Origin: Hypholoma sublateritium FD-334 SS-4
Taxonomy: Eukaryota > Basidiomycota > Agaricomycetes > Agaricales > Strophariaceae
Assembly (NCBI GenBank): GCA_000827495.1
Contig: KN817642.1
Span: 43,566-107,565 of the forward strand
Direction of reading: 5' to 3'
DNA length: 64,000 bases
Shown here: positions 49,039 through 58,385 of the stretch, one piece after another
Layout: each line of letters opens with the position of its first letter
Numbering within the stretch: position 1 is the first letter of the stretch
Notes under the pieces: model-generated
The model's database searches: none
What the model was told of the DNA's origin: nothing
What the model saw: only the letters and a program-made list of their open reading frames with translations
Translations under genes and position numbers: made by a program

Positions 49039-49069
49039 GCCACTGGAGGGGGGGGAAGGGAACGGACCG

Positions 49070-50039
49070 TATGGTGATCTATTTGCACATCTATTCCCAC
49101 CGCCCCCGTCTGATGGCATGCCCCGCGCCCCCCAGGAAGCTTCATATCATTTAATTACCCCTGCACCATACTCCTACCGCAATACAAAACACATACACAA
49201 TGTATATAGTACCTAAAAAGATTTAGAAGCAAAAAAAATCACATATCAGTGTTTAGGCTACAAGTATGTAAGTACTCCTGCTGCGGGGGGCGGCATGCAG
49301 ATATGTAAGTAGATGGATTGTTATTTACTTTTAAATACACGGGTTTGATCATAATGTGCACCTATCTCGTGGATTCCATTCTGGAAGCCCTTCGTTACGC
49401 CGGTTTAGCACCACACCACCCGAAACCTACTAGTCGGAGCAGGCGCCCATATGCGTTAATGGTCAAGCATGAGCAGCGGCGAGGGACGGGGAGAAGGATG
49501 ACGGTCTAGCGGTTGGTCATGGCAGGAGCGACAACTCGGTTGGCGCCCACGCACTCGGTTGGCGCCCACGCATACGATAGCACTAACAAGGTACTTAGTC
49601 GAGCGAGTCAATGAAGACCTTTATCTATTGCGGTAAATCTGGGCGCTCGTAAAAGGGTTAGGCATGTAGTATCACACATACTGTGTACGCTCTGTATTAT
49701 CTAAATATATACTTGTTACAGCGATGTCGATGAGCGCTGAGCGCTAAATACGCGCTCACACTGACCACGATAATTCGACGAAGTTCATGATTCCCACGTT
49801 CCTTGCCGCATTCTCACGATTTGCCGAAGAATCCAAGAAGAATTGCCTTACGCGAGTTTCATCACAAATTTACCATTATAACTTTATTCAAGTGCCATAG
49901 GCATGATTTATCTACTTTAAATACCAGTCTAAGCACCGTGGTGTGGTGTTTGAGGGATACAAACCTTCCTGGGGGGCGCGGGGCATGCCATCAGACGCGG
50001 GGCGGGGGGTGGGAATAAATGTGCAAATAGATCACCATA
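49070..50039. mobile_element. 970-bp TIR element, non-autonomous, superfamily unassigned
   Basis: Two inverted arms: 49070-49139 begins TATGGTGATCTATTTGCACA and ends with a C-rich block and GGAAG; 49965-50039 is its reverse complement with a few mismatches and small gaps. Immediately outside, GGACCG occurs as a direct repeat at 49064-49069 and 50040-50045, consistent with a 6-bp target duplication. The 825-bp interior is AT-rich in part and encodes no transposase. A short direct repeat (ACTCGGTTGGCGCCCACGC twice, about 49533-49570) lies inside. Class II non-autonomous element is the simplest reading; a recombined inverted duplication is the alternative. Confidence 0.68.
49533..49570. repeat. 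Tandem 19-mer duplication inside the TIR element
   Basis: ACTCGGTTGGCGCCCACGC occurs twice head to tail. Confidence 0.7.
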
Positions 50040-50045
50040 GGACCG

Positions 50046-51029
50046 TGGTACGTTAGTATATCGTAGCGTAGAAGGAACACCAGAGTCAGAGCAAGAGCAG
50101 TACAGAGAAGGCCACTGGACCTGAGTGTCCTATGCACCGTGCCAAATACACCAGTGTTTCGAGTAATTATGCAAATATCATACATAGACGAAAAACAATA
50201 CACGGGTATACGCCTCGCACTGTGCGCGCTGCAGCGCAGCGCAGTACCTCCCCACGGCACGGAAACACGACAACGCGCCGAAACGCGGAACTCCGCGTCC
50301 GCGTGCGTCTCCGCGAATGACGCCACTAACAGCGGCGCGCCCATGCTATATAGGCGTGCGACGCGGACGCCCGCGGGACGGTCATGGGGTGGGGGGGGAC
50401 AAAATACGGCGTGAAGCGGGAGCACCTCACTCACACTGGGGTACGCCAGATGAGCTGCCCTCAGCTGCGCGGCGAATTCGATCGTGCATCTCGAAACATA
50501 CTTAAAGCAATGCTCTCGTCGGCCACGATGCATGTGCACGCGCACCGCGTTGATATCGGCGGGCACCACCCGCGATCGCGCGAGAACGTCGTATTATCGG
50601 CGGTGCAGGTGCACACGATCACCTATACCTCCCTCAAGCTCAAGAGTCAAGGAAACGCGCGGGCGACGCAGACCGGACCGGAGCTACAAGGGCAGTTTGA
50701 AATTGATCGAAGATTGGTAGTGTACAGTGCGTGGTAGACGACGTGAGACGTGAGACGGCGTGAAGCATGAAGGAAAAATAGACGGCGGGGTGTGGTGTGG
50801 TATAGTGGTGGGTGGTAGGATAGTGTTGGGGGGTGTTGGGGGGCTACGCTGGCGCCCGCGCCGCGCGATAAGGCGGTGGAGTTCGATCAGCGGGCGGGCC
50901 CGGGTGCAATCATCAGCCCTGCGCTGGCGATCAGGATCCGGCGGGCGGGCGGGTGAGACGGTGCGAGACACGCACCTGGGGCCGCGCCTCGAAAGTCGGC
51001 CGTACTGCATTCTGCGACGGCGGCGGCCG
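50046..51029. other. Intergenic, 1 kb, GC-rich
   Basis: No gene supported. It contains G runs and the 3' flank of the phosphatase gene. Frames on both strands overlap heavily and reflect composition. Confidence 0.5.
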
Positions 51030-51824
51030 CTACGCGGTCGCGCACGCACGCGGCGCAGGCAGCGGGGGGAGCAGCGCCCGAAAGCCCGCGACGAACTCGA
51101 CCTGCGCGCCCGTCTCGGGGCTGTGCGGGTACCGCGCGCACTTCTCCACGCCCTTCCACTCGCGCGCGATCATCGCGAGCGCCGCGCGCCCGTCGCGCGC
51201 CGCGCCGCACTCGACGAGCCAGCACCCGACGACCGTCCCCGTGCGCCCAATGCCGCCGCGGCAGTGCACGGCGGCGGTCCGCCCGCGCGCCGCGCTGTCG
51301 CGCAGCGCGGCGAGCACGGCGCGGAGGAGCGCGGGGTCCGCGGGGACCGCGCGGTCGCGGATCGCGAAGCGGCGGTACTCGATGTCCGAGGGGGGGATGT
51401 TGAGGAGGGCTGCGCGCGCGAGGAGGGCGGGGGTGTACGGGAGGAGCTCGCCCGGCTCGGTGAGGTCGATGAAGGTGCGCACGCCCGCGCGGAGGAGCGC
51501 GTCGAGCTTCGGGGGCGTGTGCGGGCTCGCGGGGCACCATGGGTATTCGCACGCGAGGAGGGTGGGCGTCGCCCAGTAGGAGTTGGGGATCGGGCGCGGG
51601 CGGCGCGCGGGGGCTGGGGTTGGGTGGAGCGCGGAGCGCTTGCGCTTGGGCGGGGTCGCGGGCGCGGTCGTCTGCTGCTGCTGCTGCTGCTGCTGGGGCT
51701 GGGGAGACTGCTGCTGCGCGCGCGGCGCAGCTTTATAGAAGGACGCGCTGAGCATCAGGCCGATCAGGGCCGAGAGGAAGGCGAGCGCAGAGTGGAGGAG
51801 CGGCGGGGCGAGAATCCAGGTCAT
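51030..51824 (-). CDS. Membrane-anchored tyrosine / dual-specificity phosphatase-like protein
   Basis: A 264-residue intronless frame from ATG 51824. It starts MTWILAPPLLHSALAFLSAL, a hydrophobic N-terminal segment likely to be a membrane anchor, followed by a poly-Gln tract encoded by a CTG/CAG run (51671-51694). The phosphatase core has a substrate-recognition-like strand (VRTFIDLTEPGELLPY) and the Cys-based active site AAVHCRGGIGRTGTVVGCWL, i.e. HCX5R with the catalytic Cys and Arg present. It closes with EWKGVEKCARYPHSPETGAQ. An upstream acid residue (IRDRAVP) is in place for the general-acid Asp. Substrate unknown. Very high third-position GC, unlike genes left of 47 kb. Confidence 0.85.
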   Translation of the reverse strand: MTWILAPPLLHSALAFLSALIGLMLSASFYKAAPRAQQQSPQPQQQQQQQQTTAPATPPKRKRSALHPTPAPARRPRPIPNSYWATPTLLACEYPWCPASPHTPPKLDALLRAGVRTFIDLTEPGELLPYTPALLARAALLNIPPSDIEYRRFAIRDRAVPADPALLRAVLAALRDSAARGRTAAVHCRGGIGRTGTVVGCWLVECGAARDGRAALAMIAREWKGVEKCARYPHSPETGAQVEFVAGFRALLPPLPAPRACATA

Positions 51825-51898
51825 GAGCAATAGCAATCGGCGCGCGTGCACTGCGCGGTGAAATCTTGGGGCTTCGCCTCGCCGCCGCGCTGCTGGCG

Positions 51899-51910
51899 CT
51901 TTATATATAC
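51899..51910 (-). promoter_or_regulatory. TATA box of the phosphatase gene
   Basis: GTATATATAAAG on the minus strand, about 75-85 bases upstream of the ATG at 51824, in otherwise GC-rich sequence. Confidence 0.5.
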
Positions 51911-52745
51911 CCGGATCGGGCGCCCCATCAGGCAGGCACGATCGTCTGTGGTTTACTGCCCCCGGGCCTAATCCGCGCCTGGGCTGCACCGCTTTGGCGT
52001 GCCCCAGCGTCTCCTGGCAAGTACATGGATGGCTGCATGAACGTGTCTGATTATCGGCCCCCTGCACGCCCGAGCCTTCCATCCAGAACGAGGTCCAACG
52101 AACGGCGCGAAGCCATACCATGCTTCGCGGCGCCGAGCGACGCGGAGACGCCCCATTGTATGTAGCCCATTGTACTATAGTACATAGAACACACACCACG
52201 CTGCATCACTGCATCACTGCGCAAAATTCAAATGTGCCGCGTGCCATTGGCCGCCGCACCGCTGCCTGCCTGCCTGCATCCACCCACCGCTGATCGCAAT
52301 CGCATCCTTAATCTTAATCCTCATCGACATCCTTAATCTTAATCCTCAGACTCCCGAGTAAGTAACGTTAGCACGCCCGGGGGTGCGCCGAGCATTGCCC
52401 GAGCCGTGCGTACCACCCCGGGCGCGCAGAAATAGCGCGCACTAGCCTGCGCCACCCGGGTGCTCGTCTGTGCTCGCCTAGACCAGGGAACGCTGATCGG
52501 GGAGATGTGGTGGGCTGCACGCCCGATACACCTGCGCGTTGATCCGGGCACGCGGTCCGGGGCGGCTCGAAATTGATCTGCGCACGACGTACGGGGCGCT
52601 CCGATGTAGGAGGGTCTGGATCTCTTCCCCCTGCGTCTGTCAGATGTATGCTAGCATGATAATTGGATCCCACGAGCGCTAATAGCTATACGCCTAGACC
52701 CTCATTTTTTTAGGCGCGCGCTCCCACGCGCGATGAGCTTCGGGT
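51911..52745. other. Intergenic upstream of the phosphatase gene
   Basis: GC-rich, no gene recognised. A short direct repeat CATCCTTAATCTTAATCCTC occurs twice (about 52303-52322 and 52328-52347). Confidence 0.5.
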
Positions 52746-53219
52746 GATGGACGCCGCGGTCTGGAGAGGCCGCGCCTTCTAGCTCGTGTGCTTAAGGAGG
52801 AGCGGGCCGCCGCCACTACGGATACCTTCGACGCTTGATACTTTAGTACCGCCAGGCTGAATTCGACGTGCAAGCTCGATCGGCGGGGTACATATTCGGA
52901 CAACACCAGTACAAGGGCCGCCGCGTGCGCCCGTGATCCAATCGCACAGCATCGTATATTACATATATCCAGTGCCATCTGCACACCTTCCCTTCATGCG
53001 CGCTGCGCAACCACATAGCCGCAACGGAGCCCCGCCGCTACTACATAGTAGTCCGACGTGCGACCCGCCAAGCGCGCGCCCGTGTGCCCGCGCGTAGCTG
53101 AGATCCGTATGACGCACCGCAGAGCAAGAATAGACACAGCGGCGTCATCGCAGACAGACGCACAGCTATTCCGATTCTGCGCTGCGTTCAACTAAATATA
53201 CCCAGTCCTGCGAAATCCC
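52746..53219. repeat. Tandem repeat unit 1 of 3
   Basis: A full-length unit of about 474 bp. Landmarks in order: GGACGCCGCGGTCTGGAGAG, GACGCTTGATA..., CCAGTGCCATCTGCACACCTT, GCCAAGCGCGCGCCC, AGCTGAGATCCGTATGACGC, AGAGCAAGAATAGAC, GTCATCGCAGACAGACGCAC, AAATATACCCAGTCCTG and GAAATCCC. Closest to unit 3 in its left part and to unit 2 in its right part. Confidence 0.7.
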
Positions 53220-53572
53220 TACCGTCGACGCTTGATACCGCCAGTGGACTGACGATTGCATTCGACGTGAAACCTTGAACGTGAACGTTTGGGGGTTCGT
53301 GCAAGTACCAGGGCCACTGACAGCGCCGCCGCGTGCGCCCATGATTCAGTCGCACAGCGTGCCATCTGCACACCTTCAGTTCCGTGCGCACTGTCTGTGC
53401 AACCCGCCAAGCGCGCGCCCCGCAGCGTGTGTTCGCCGCGTACATAGCTGAGATCCGTAAGTATGACGCATCGCAGAGCAAGAATAGACGCCGCGCCGTC
53501 ATCGCAGACAGACGCACAGCGATTTCTGCGCTGCATTCAATTATTCAAATATACCCAACCCTGTGAAATCCC
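53220..53572. repeat. Tandem repeat unit 2 of 3 (left-truncated)
   Basis: A unit of about 353 bp that begins at the GACGCTTGATACCGCC landmark and lacks the first 70-80 bases seen in units 1 and 3. It ends with AAATATACCCAACCCTG and GAAATCCC. Directly abuts unit 1. Confidence 0.7.
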
Positions 53573-53641
53573 ACACGGTGCGCTGCGCCCACATCCGCAC
53601 CGGCGCCTCCCGTACTTAATGAACTAAGTAGGAATCAGGGG

Positions 53642-54109
53642 GATGAGCGCCGCGGTCCGGAGAGGGCGCGCCTTCCAGCTCGTACGCATAGGAGCGGGAG
53701 CGCGCCGCCGCCGCCGCAACGTACTTGCTCTCCCGATGCTTGATACCGCCCGGCCGCAGAATGCGCTGTGGATCGACGCTGGAAATCGCTGGGAAAGCTC
53801 GAACGGGAGGGCAAGTACTCGGACACGACCAGTACAAGGGCCACCGACGGCGACAGCGCCGCCGGGTCGACCCATAGTGCAATCGCACAGCATCATACTT
53901 ATCCAGTGCCATCTGCACACCTTTAGTTCCGTGTGCCCTGCTCAACTAGCCGCGCGGGGCCCCACCGCCAAGCGCGCGCCCCCGCAGCGTGTGCTCGCGC
54001 GCAGCTGAGATCCGTATGACGCGTCGCAGAGCAAGAATAGACGCCGCGCCGTCATCGCAGACGCTCGAGCTCACAAGCGGTTCTGCGCTGTGTTCAAATA
54101 TACACTGCC
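53642..54109. repeat. Tandem repeat unit 3 of 3
   Basis: A full-length unit of about 468 bp starting GATGAGCGCCGCGGTCCGGA, separated from unit 2 by 69 bases. It contains all landmarks and ends at TGTTCAAATATACACTGCC. Diverged by substitutions and small indels from the others. Confidence 0.7.
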
Positions 54110-54699
54110 CGATACGAGTATCACTGCCCATCACGGCCGGTGCACGCCGCCACGACTCCGACGCCCACCACACATCCATGTACCCGTCCAGCTCCCACGC
54201 CAGGCAGCCGTCACTGAGTATCGTCGTCACCCGCATCATCCACGCCGTAAAGCCCCGCACCAGGCACGGAAGGAAGGAAGGAAGGAAAGCAGCAGAACGC
54301 TCACGCACAGAAATACGCTCATCCATTAACACATCATCCATAAGTACATACGACAACGAATGAAGGGGACAAGCAAAACCGCCGCTATCGATACGTACCA
54401 AATGTACGAGGAATTAGGAATAGACCGCGTAGGAAGCAGGAAGCAGAACACGCCCGCGTCGGCGGCGAGCGGCCACCGCGAAGCTGCACTTCGCAATGGA
54501 ATGGAATGAAAGGGGCGCAATGGATGATATACTTTCGAAGAGAAGAAGCGCACAGAAGGAAAGGGGAGGAGGAAAGAGGCGGCCAGGAGCAGGGTTCGAC
54601 ACCAGGAAGAAACGCACACCCGACTGCCGACTGACTGACGAACTGACTGACGAATGAACGGGGCTGCGGCTTGAGTGGCCGCGGCGGCGGCGCAAGGCC
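54110..54699. other. 3' flank of the RS-rich gene, low complexity
   Basis: Contains a (GGAA)n run at about 54269-54290 and purine-rich sequence around 54540-54580. No gene supported. Confidence 0.5.
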
Positions 54700-56208
54700 T
54701 CACCCGAGCGTCGAATTGAGGAACGACAGCAGGTCCTTGCGGTTCTTCTCGCGCGCGAGGTCCTCCTTGTCGAGCTTCACCTTGAGCTTGATCTGCGGCG
54801 GCGTCATCAGCGAACCGTCCTTCCTCACTCAGCCCAGCGGCCCACGCGCCCGACGGGGACAAAAAAAGCTATGAAAAAAAAGGGAAAAGCAAACGCACCT
54901 TCTTCCCCGTTAGCACGCTGCGCCGTTCCTCCTCCTCGTGCGCGCGCTTCCTGCCTTTCTCCCTGTCCCTGTCCCTCCCGTCCCTCTCTTTCTCCTTCGC
55001 GCGCTCTTTCTCTTTCTCTTTCTCCTTCCTCCGGCGGCGCTTGCGCTCGCGCGACTCCGAGCTGCGCCGGTGCTTGCGCTTCTTCCGGCCCTCGTCGTCC
55101 TTGCTTTTATGGCTGCGCTCGCGACTGGCGCTGCGGCTGCGGCCCCGGCTGCCCGAACGCGAGCGCGAGCGGGAATGCGACCGTGATCCGCTGTGCCGAC
55201 GACGATGCCCGGAGCGGTGGCGCGAGCGCGAGGTACGTACGTCGCTCGCCGACGAGGAGTCGCGCGAGGACGAGCGCCTGCGGCGCGCGCGCTCGTGCCC
55301 GTCGCTCTTATGGCGCCGCTCGCGGTCGCGCTCACGCGAGCCGTCGTGTCCGGTCCCGTGCGCGCTGTCCTCGCGCGCAGGGTCAGGCCGGTCCGATGCC
55401 TAGTCATCGCAGAGGGAGGGACGCCGCGCGAGATGCACCTTGGCAACTTAGCGGCGGTGTGCGCAGGCAGGGGGGGGACGTACCATGCGGTCGGGCCGGC
55501 GCGTGTCCGCGTGCCGCCGCCCGTGGGCGTCGTGCGACGGCGAGCGGCGGTGCGACGAGCGCGAGGAGTGCTGCGCGTGGCGTGGGTCCTACGGAGGACA
55601 ACAGTCAGCCTATATCCCGTGCCGAATGAGTGCCGGCGCACCTCGTCCTCGGCCTTGTGCCCCCGCTCCCATCGCCGGTCGCGGTCGTCCGGGGCGTCGC
55701 GGCTGCTGCGGTACCGCGCGGACGCGGACGAGCGCTGTACCGCCGTCAGCGCATGAATGGCGTCGCTGGGCAGCCGACGTACCTCCGACTCCATGCCCGC
55801 GGGCGCCTCCGCACGGCGGCGGCTATGGCTGCTTTCCTCCCTCTCATACCGCGCCCCGCGGCTCTCTTCCTCACGCGCGTGCCCATGGCGTCTGTCGTGC
55901 TCGTACTTGTGCTCGCGCTCGCGGCCTTCAGCCCCCTCCGCAGCGTACGCACGGCGCGACCCGCCACGGCGCCCGTCTCCGCTCGCAGCGCGGTCTGCTC
56001 AGTGCGCAGTCACCATCGCGGGGCGGGGCGGGGTGGTGTGTTCAGCGATGCAGGCGGCTACGGATGAACGACGCTGTGCGCGGGCAGGGGAGGCGTACTT
56101 ACCTGCATATCCCGCTTTTTCCGCTTTCTCGTCTGCACCTGCGTTTGCGCGGTGCGTGCCTGTGCTGGGGTTGGGGTCGGGCCCGGGGTCGGGGTCGGGC
56201 GTGGGCAT
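54700..56208 (-). CDS. Arg/Ser-rich (RS) protein with conserved LTGKKIKLKV tail
   Basis: Probably a nuclear RNA-processing factor. Spliced from the minus strand. Exon 1 is MPTPDPDPGPDPNPSTGTHR... (ATG 56208). Exon 2 is rich in Arg/Glu/His (KYEHDRRHGHAREEESRG). Then come exons with HSSRSSHRRSPSHDAHGRRH and a long RS/RE region (HRSGHRRRHSGSRSHSRSRS, then an Arg/Lys/Glu stretch KEKEKEKERAKEKERDGRDR). The last junction is ERRSVLTGKK|IKLKVKLDKEDLAREKNR, ending DLLSFLNSTLG with TGA at 54700-54702. I recall this 'LTGKKIKLKV...LLxFLNS' tail from fungal hypothetical proteins. The middle joins (around 55400-55500) are the least certain. The GC-rich, repetitive codons produce long antisense frames that are not genes. 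Confidence 0.75.
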
Positions 56209-57123
56209 CGGTTTTGAGGGTGCTGGTGGTGCTGGTGTTCGTGTTGTTGGTGGTGGTGAAGTGGTAACGGGCGTGCGGAGGCAGTGAGGAGATTTTGAAA
56301 TTGTGATTCGTCAGCGCGGAGTGCGAATTTGTACGTACGCGCGTCGCCGAGGTGCCGTGCGGGCGCACCCGGCGAGGTTTAAACTCCACAGGCCGCAGGG
56401 CGGGCACCGCGTAAAACTTAAAATTGAAAGCGGAATGGTGGTTACTTCGCCCCTTCCTCTCCGCGTCCCTGCCCCGAGCCGTGCGCCACCTCTGCGATTC
56501 GTATTGCAACAGCTTCAGCGACTTTTCTCTTGAACAGACTGCTCTTACGTAATCCGTCGATCATGGGCAAGTTAACGTCCCCGAAGTTGGTCGCAGACTC
56601 GCAGCTGCCGCCGGCCCCACCAAATGTGCGGTAACCTTGGACTCTGGAGGAAAATGCGCTCTTGCGCGCTGGTGCCTCTGTCGGCGCGATATTACTGGAC
56701 TGGTCTACCTATTCACAGTGTGATTGGATATGCCGAGGCGCTGTACATTGTACAATGACCGTAAACAGCTCGGCCGTTGTTCAATGGCCAGAGAAAACAT
56801 TCGCTTCACACTTGCATGCCGGCGACTCTCCTCGCGGACCTTGCTCGGGGCGCTGTCCGCATTGAACTGGAAATGAAACGTCGATGCCCTGCGGTAATAC
56901 TATGCGATATGTGCGCAGGCTGCTCATGTCGGTATATCAAAGCAATATGTTCTTGAGCTGGCGGAGGCGATCTTCTTCAATATCATACCCGGCTAGATTA
57001 TCCGCATTTTCCACCGCCGTCGCAGACCTGACACAACCAGGGACCGCATCGCGCGACGCGCAGTGCCAAACTTCTTGACGTGCCCTTCATATCACGTGAT
57101 CATACGTCTTCCATCTGCCAGCG
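56209..57123. other. Intergenic, 0.9 kb
   Basis: Promoter side of the RS-rich gene followed by sequence without recognisable genes. Confidence 0.45.
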
Positions 57124-57270
57124 GACGCGACGCGCATACATTCGAGAGACCGTACCACCACCATCGTCACCCATGTGTCCTCTGTCTTGTTTAACACAGA
57201 CGAATATACGCAGGTCCTGGCAAGCTTGGACCGTGATCCCACCAAATTCGCGGCCTCTTGGGCTCTTTGA
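57124..57270 (+). pseudogene. Coding-like remnant, family unknown
   Basis: A 48-codon frame reads like real protein: RDRTTTIVTHVSSVLFNTDE followed by YTQVLASLDRDPTKFAASWA and a stop at 57268-57270. The next 100 bases in another frame continue plausibly (TVGFVLAYKSLLRLLQVL). A similar, diverged stretch recurs near 57690-57770: frames reading NHYFGCC...MMKCIS and DHFFGCW...RMNCIS. I recognise no domain. It may be a decayed gene with an internal duplication, or chance. Confidence 0.25.
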
Positions 57271-58385
57271 CAGTGGGCTTTGTTCTTGCCTACAAATCAC
57301 TACTTCGGTTGCTGCAAGTTCTACGCGCTGATGATGAAGTGCATATCCCAGAGACGCGGCGTCGCTTCAGCCGTGCCGGCTCAGAGTTGCAATCGCACCC
57401 AGAAAACCTTGAACGTCCGGGCAAACCAAAAACAGACAGGCCACTGGCGCAGAATATCCGAACCGGGTAACTGGGATGCTATTAACGAACATAGCCAAAG
57501 GGCAAGGGCCGCTTACGCACGGTTCCACCAACATCTCGACTGCTCCCCCGAAGTGCCTTGGTGTCAGTGCCCATGTCTGCTCCGATTCCGTGCGCGAACC
57601 CATCGACGGATCTGCTATCACGAGTTATGTGCTCTTCCTTTGGGCGTCAATCGCGTCGCTATAATGGAGTCTACTTCTTAGCATTTGCCGGTTGCGGACC
57701 ATTTCTTTGGCTGTTGGCAACCTCTACGCAGGAGGCGGATGAACTGTATATCCTGGAATTGCCTCTGCGGTGCTTACTCAGTGTCTATCGCATCCAAAAT
57801 TCGGGAGTTCCGCTCAAGTCATCGAGGCACCGACGTCATTTGGATTATAGAACCACGATTCGGCGGCCGGGCAATGGGCAGACTTAGCTGCATACCAGCG
57901 AGGACAGAGGCCAGTTAGTATTGCATTCCAAGCAACCCTGGCATTTATAACTCATCCATGAATAGCTCCCCGGACCGAGGATCGTGACCGGGACGCGTCC
58001 GATGGGCGAGGACCGGCGTGCTCACAGCAATAACGGGCCTCATTTTCACGACGTCGAACGAGTCTGCCGTGCGGCGTGCGCGGGCGCGCGTCCCCACCCA
58101 CATCACGCCAGCCAATCCGCCTTTGCGCCCGGGATCGGCGCGCAGCCAATCACAACGCTCCCGGGCAAGGCCCTCCCCGGCGGTAGGCACGCCTGCGCTG
58201 CGCACGCGTCGCACCGCCGCGCCTCGCTTCGCGCGGCATGACCCGCACCCACCCAAAGTCGCGGCGCGTGACCGGGGCAACACTCCTACATAAGACTGAC
58301 GCGGCGCGGATCTTGCTCCTCAAGTTCCCCACCGCCGTCTCAGTTGCCCGCTGTGTGCTCTCTGGGTGCTATCAGCATCAATCAA
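57271..58385. other. Intergenic, 1.1 kb
   Basis: Possible continuation of the remnant above, then the GC-rich promoter of the P450 gene. No TATA box is clear. Confidence 0.45.

Noticed and set aside
50760..51833. Long plus-strand frame opposite the phosphatase
   Set aside because: An antisense shadow: its length follows from the very high third-position GC of the real minus-strand gene with the HCX5R motif.
52694..53945. Minus-strand proteins within the triplicated repeat sharing a word like SVCDD-A-SILAL
   Set aside because: Small indels (for example an extra CTTA in unit 2) shift the frame between copies, so protein conservation is not supported.
54590..54610. GGGTTCGACACC as a tRNA T-loop
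   Set aside because: Surrounding sequence does not fold as a tRNA and is the 3' flank of a protein gene.
54871..55629. Plus-strand frames over the RS-rich gene
   Set aside because: Antisense to repeated Arg/Ser codons; the minus strand gives a spliced protein with a conserved C-terminal tail.
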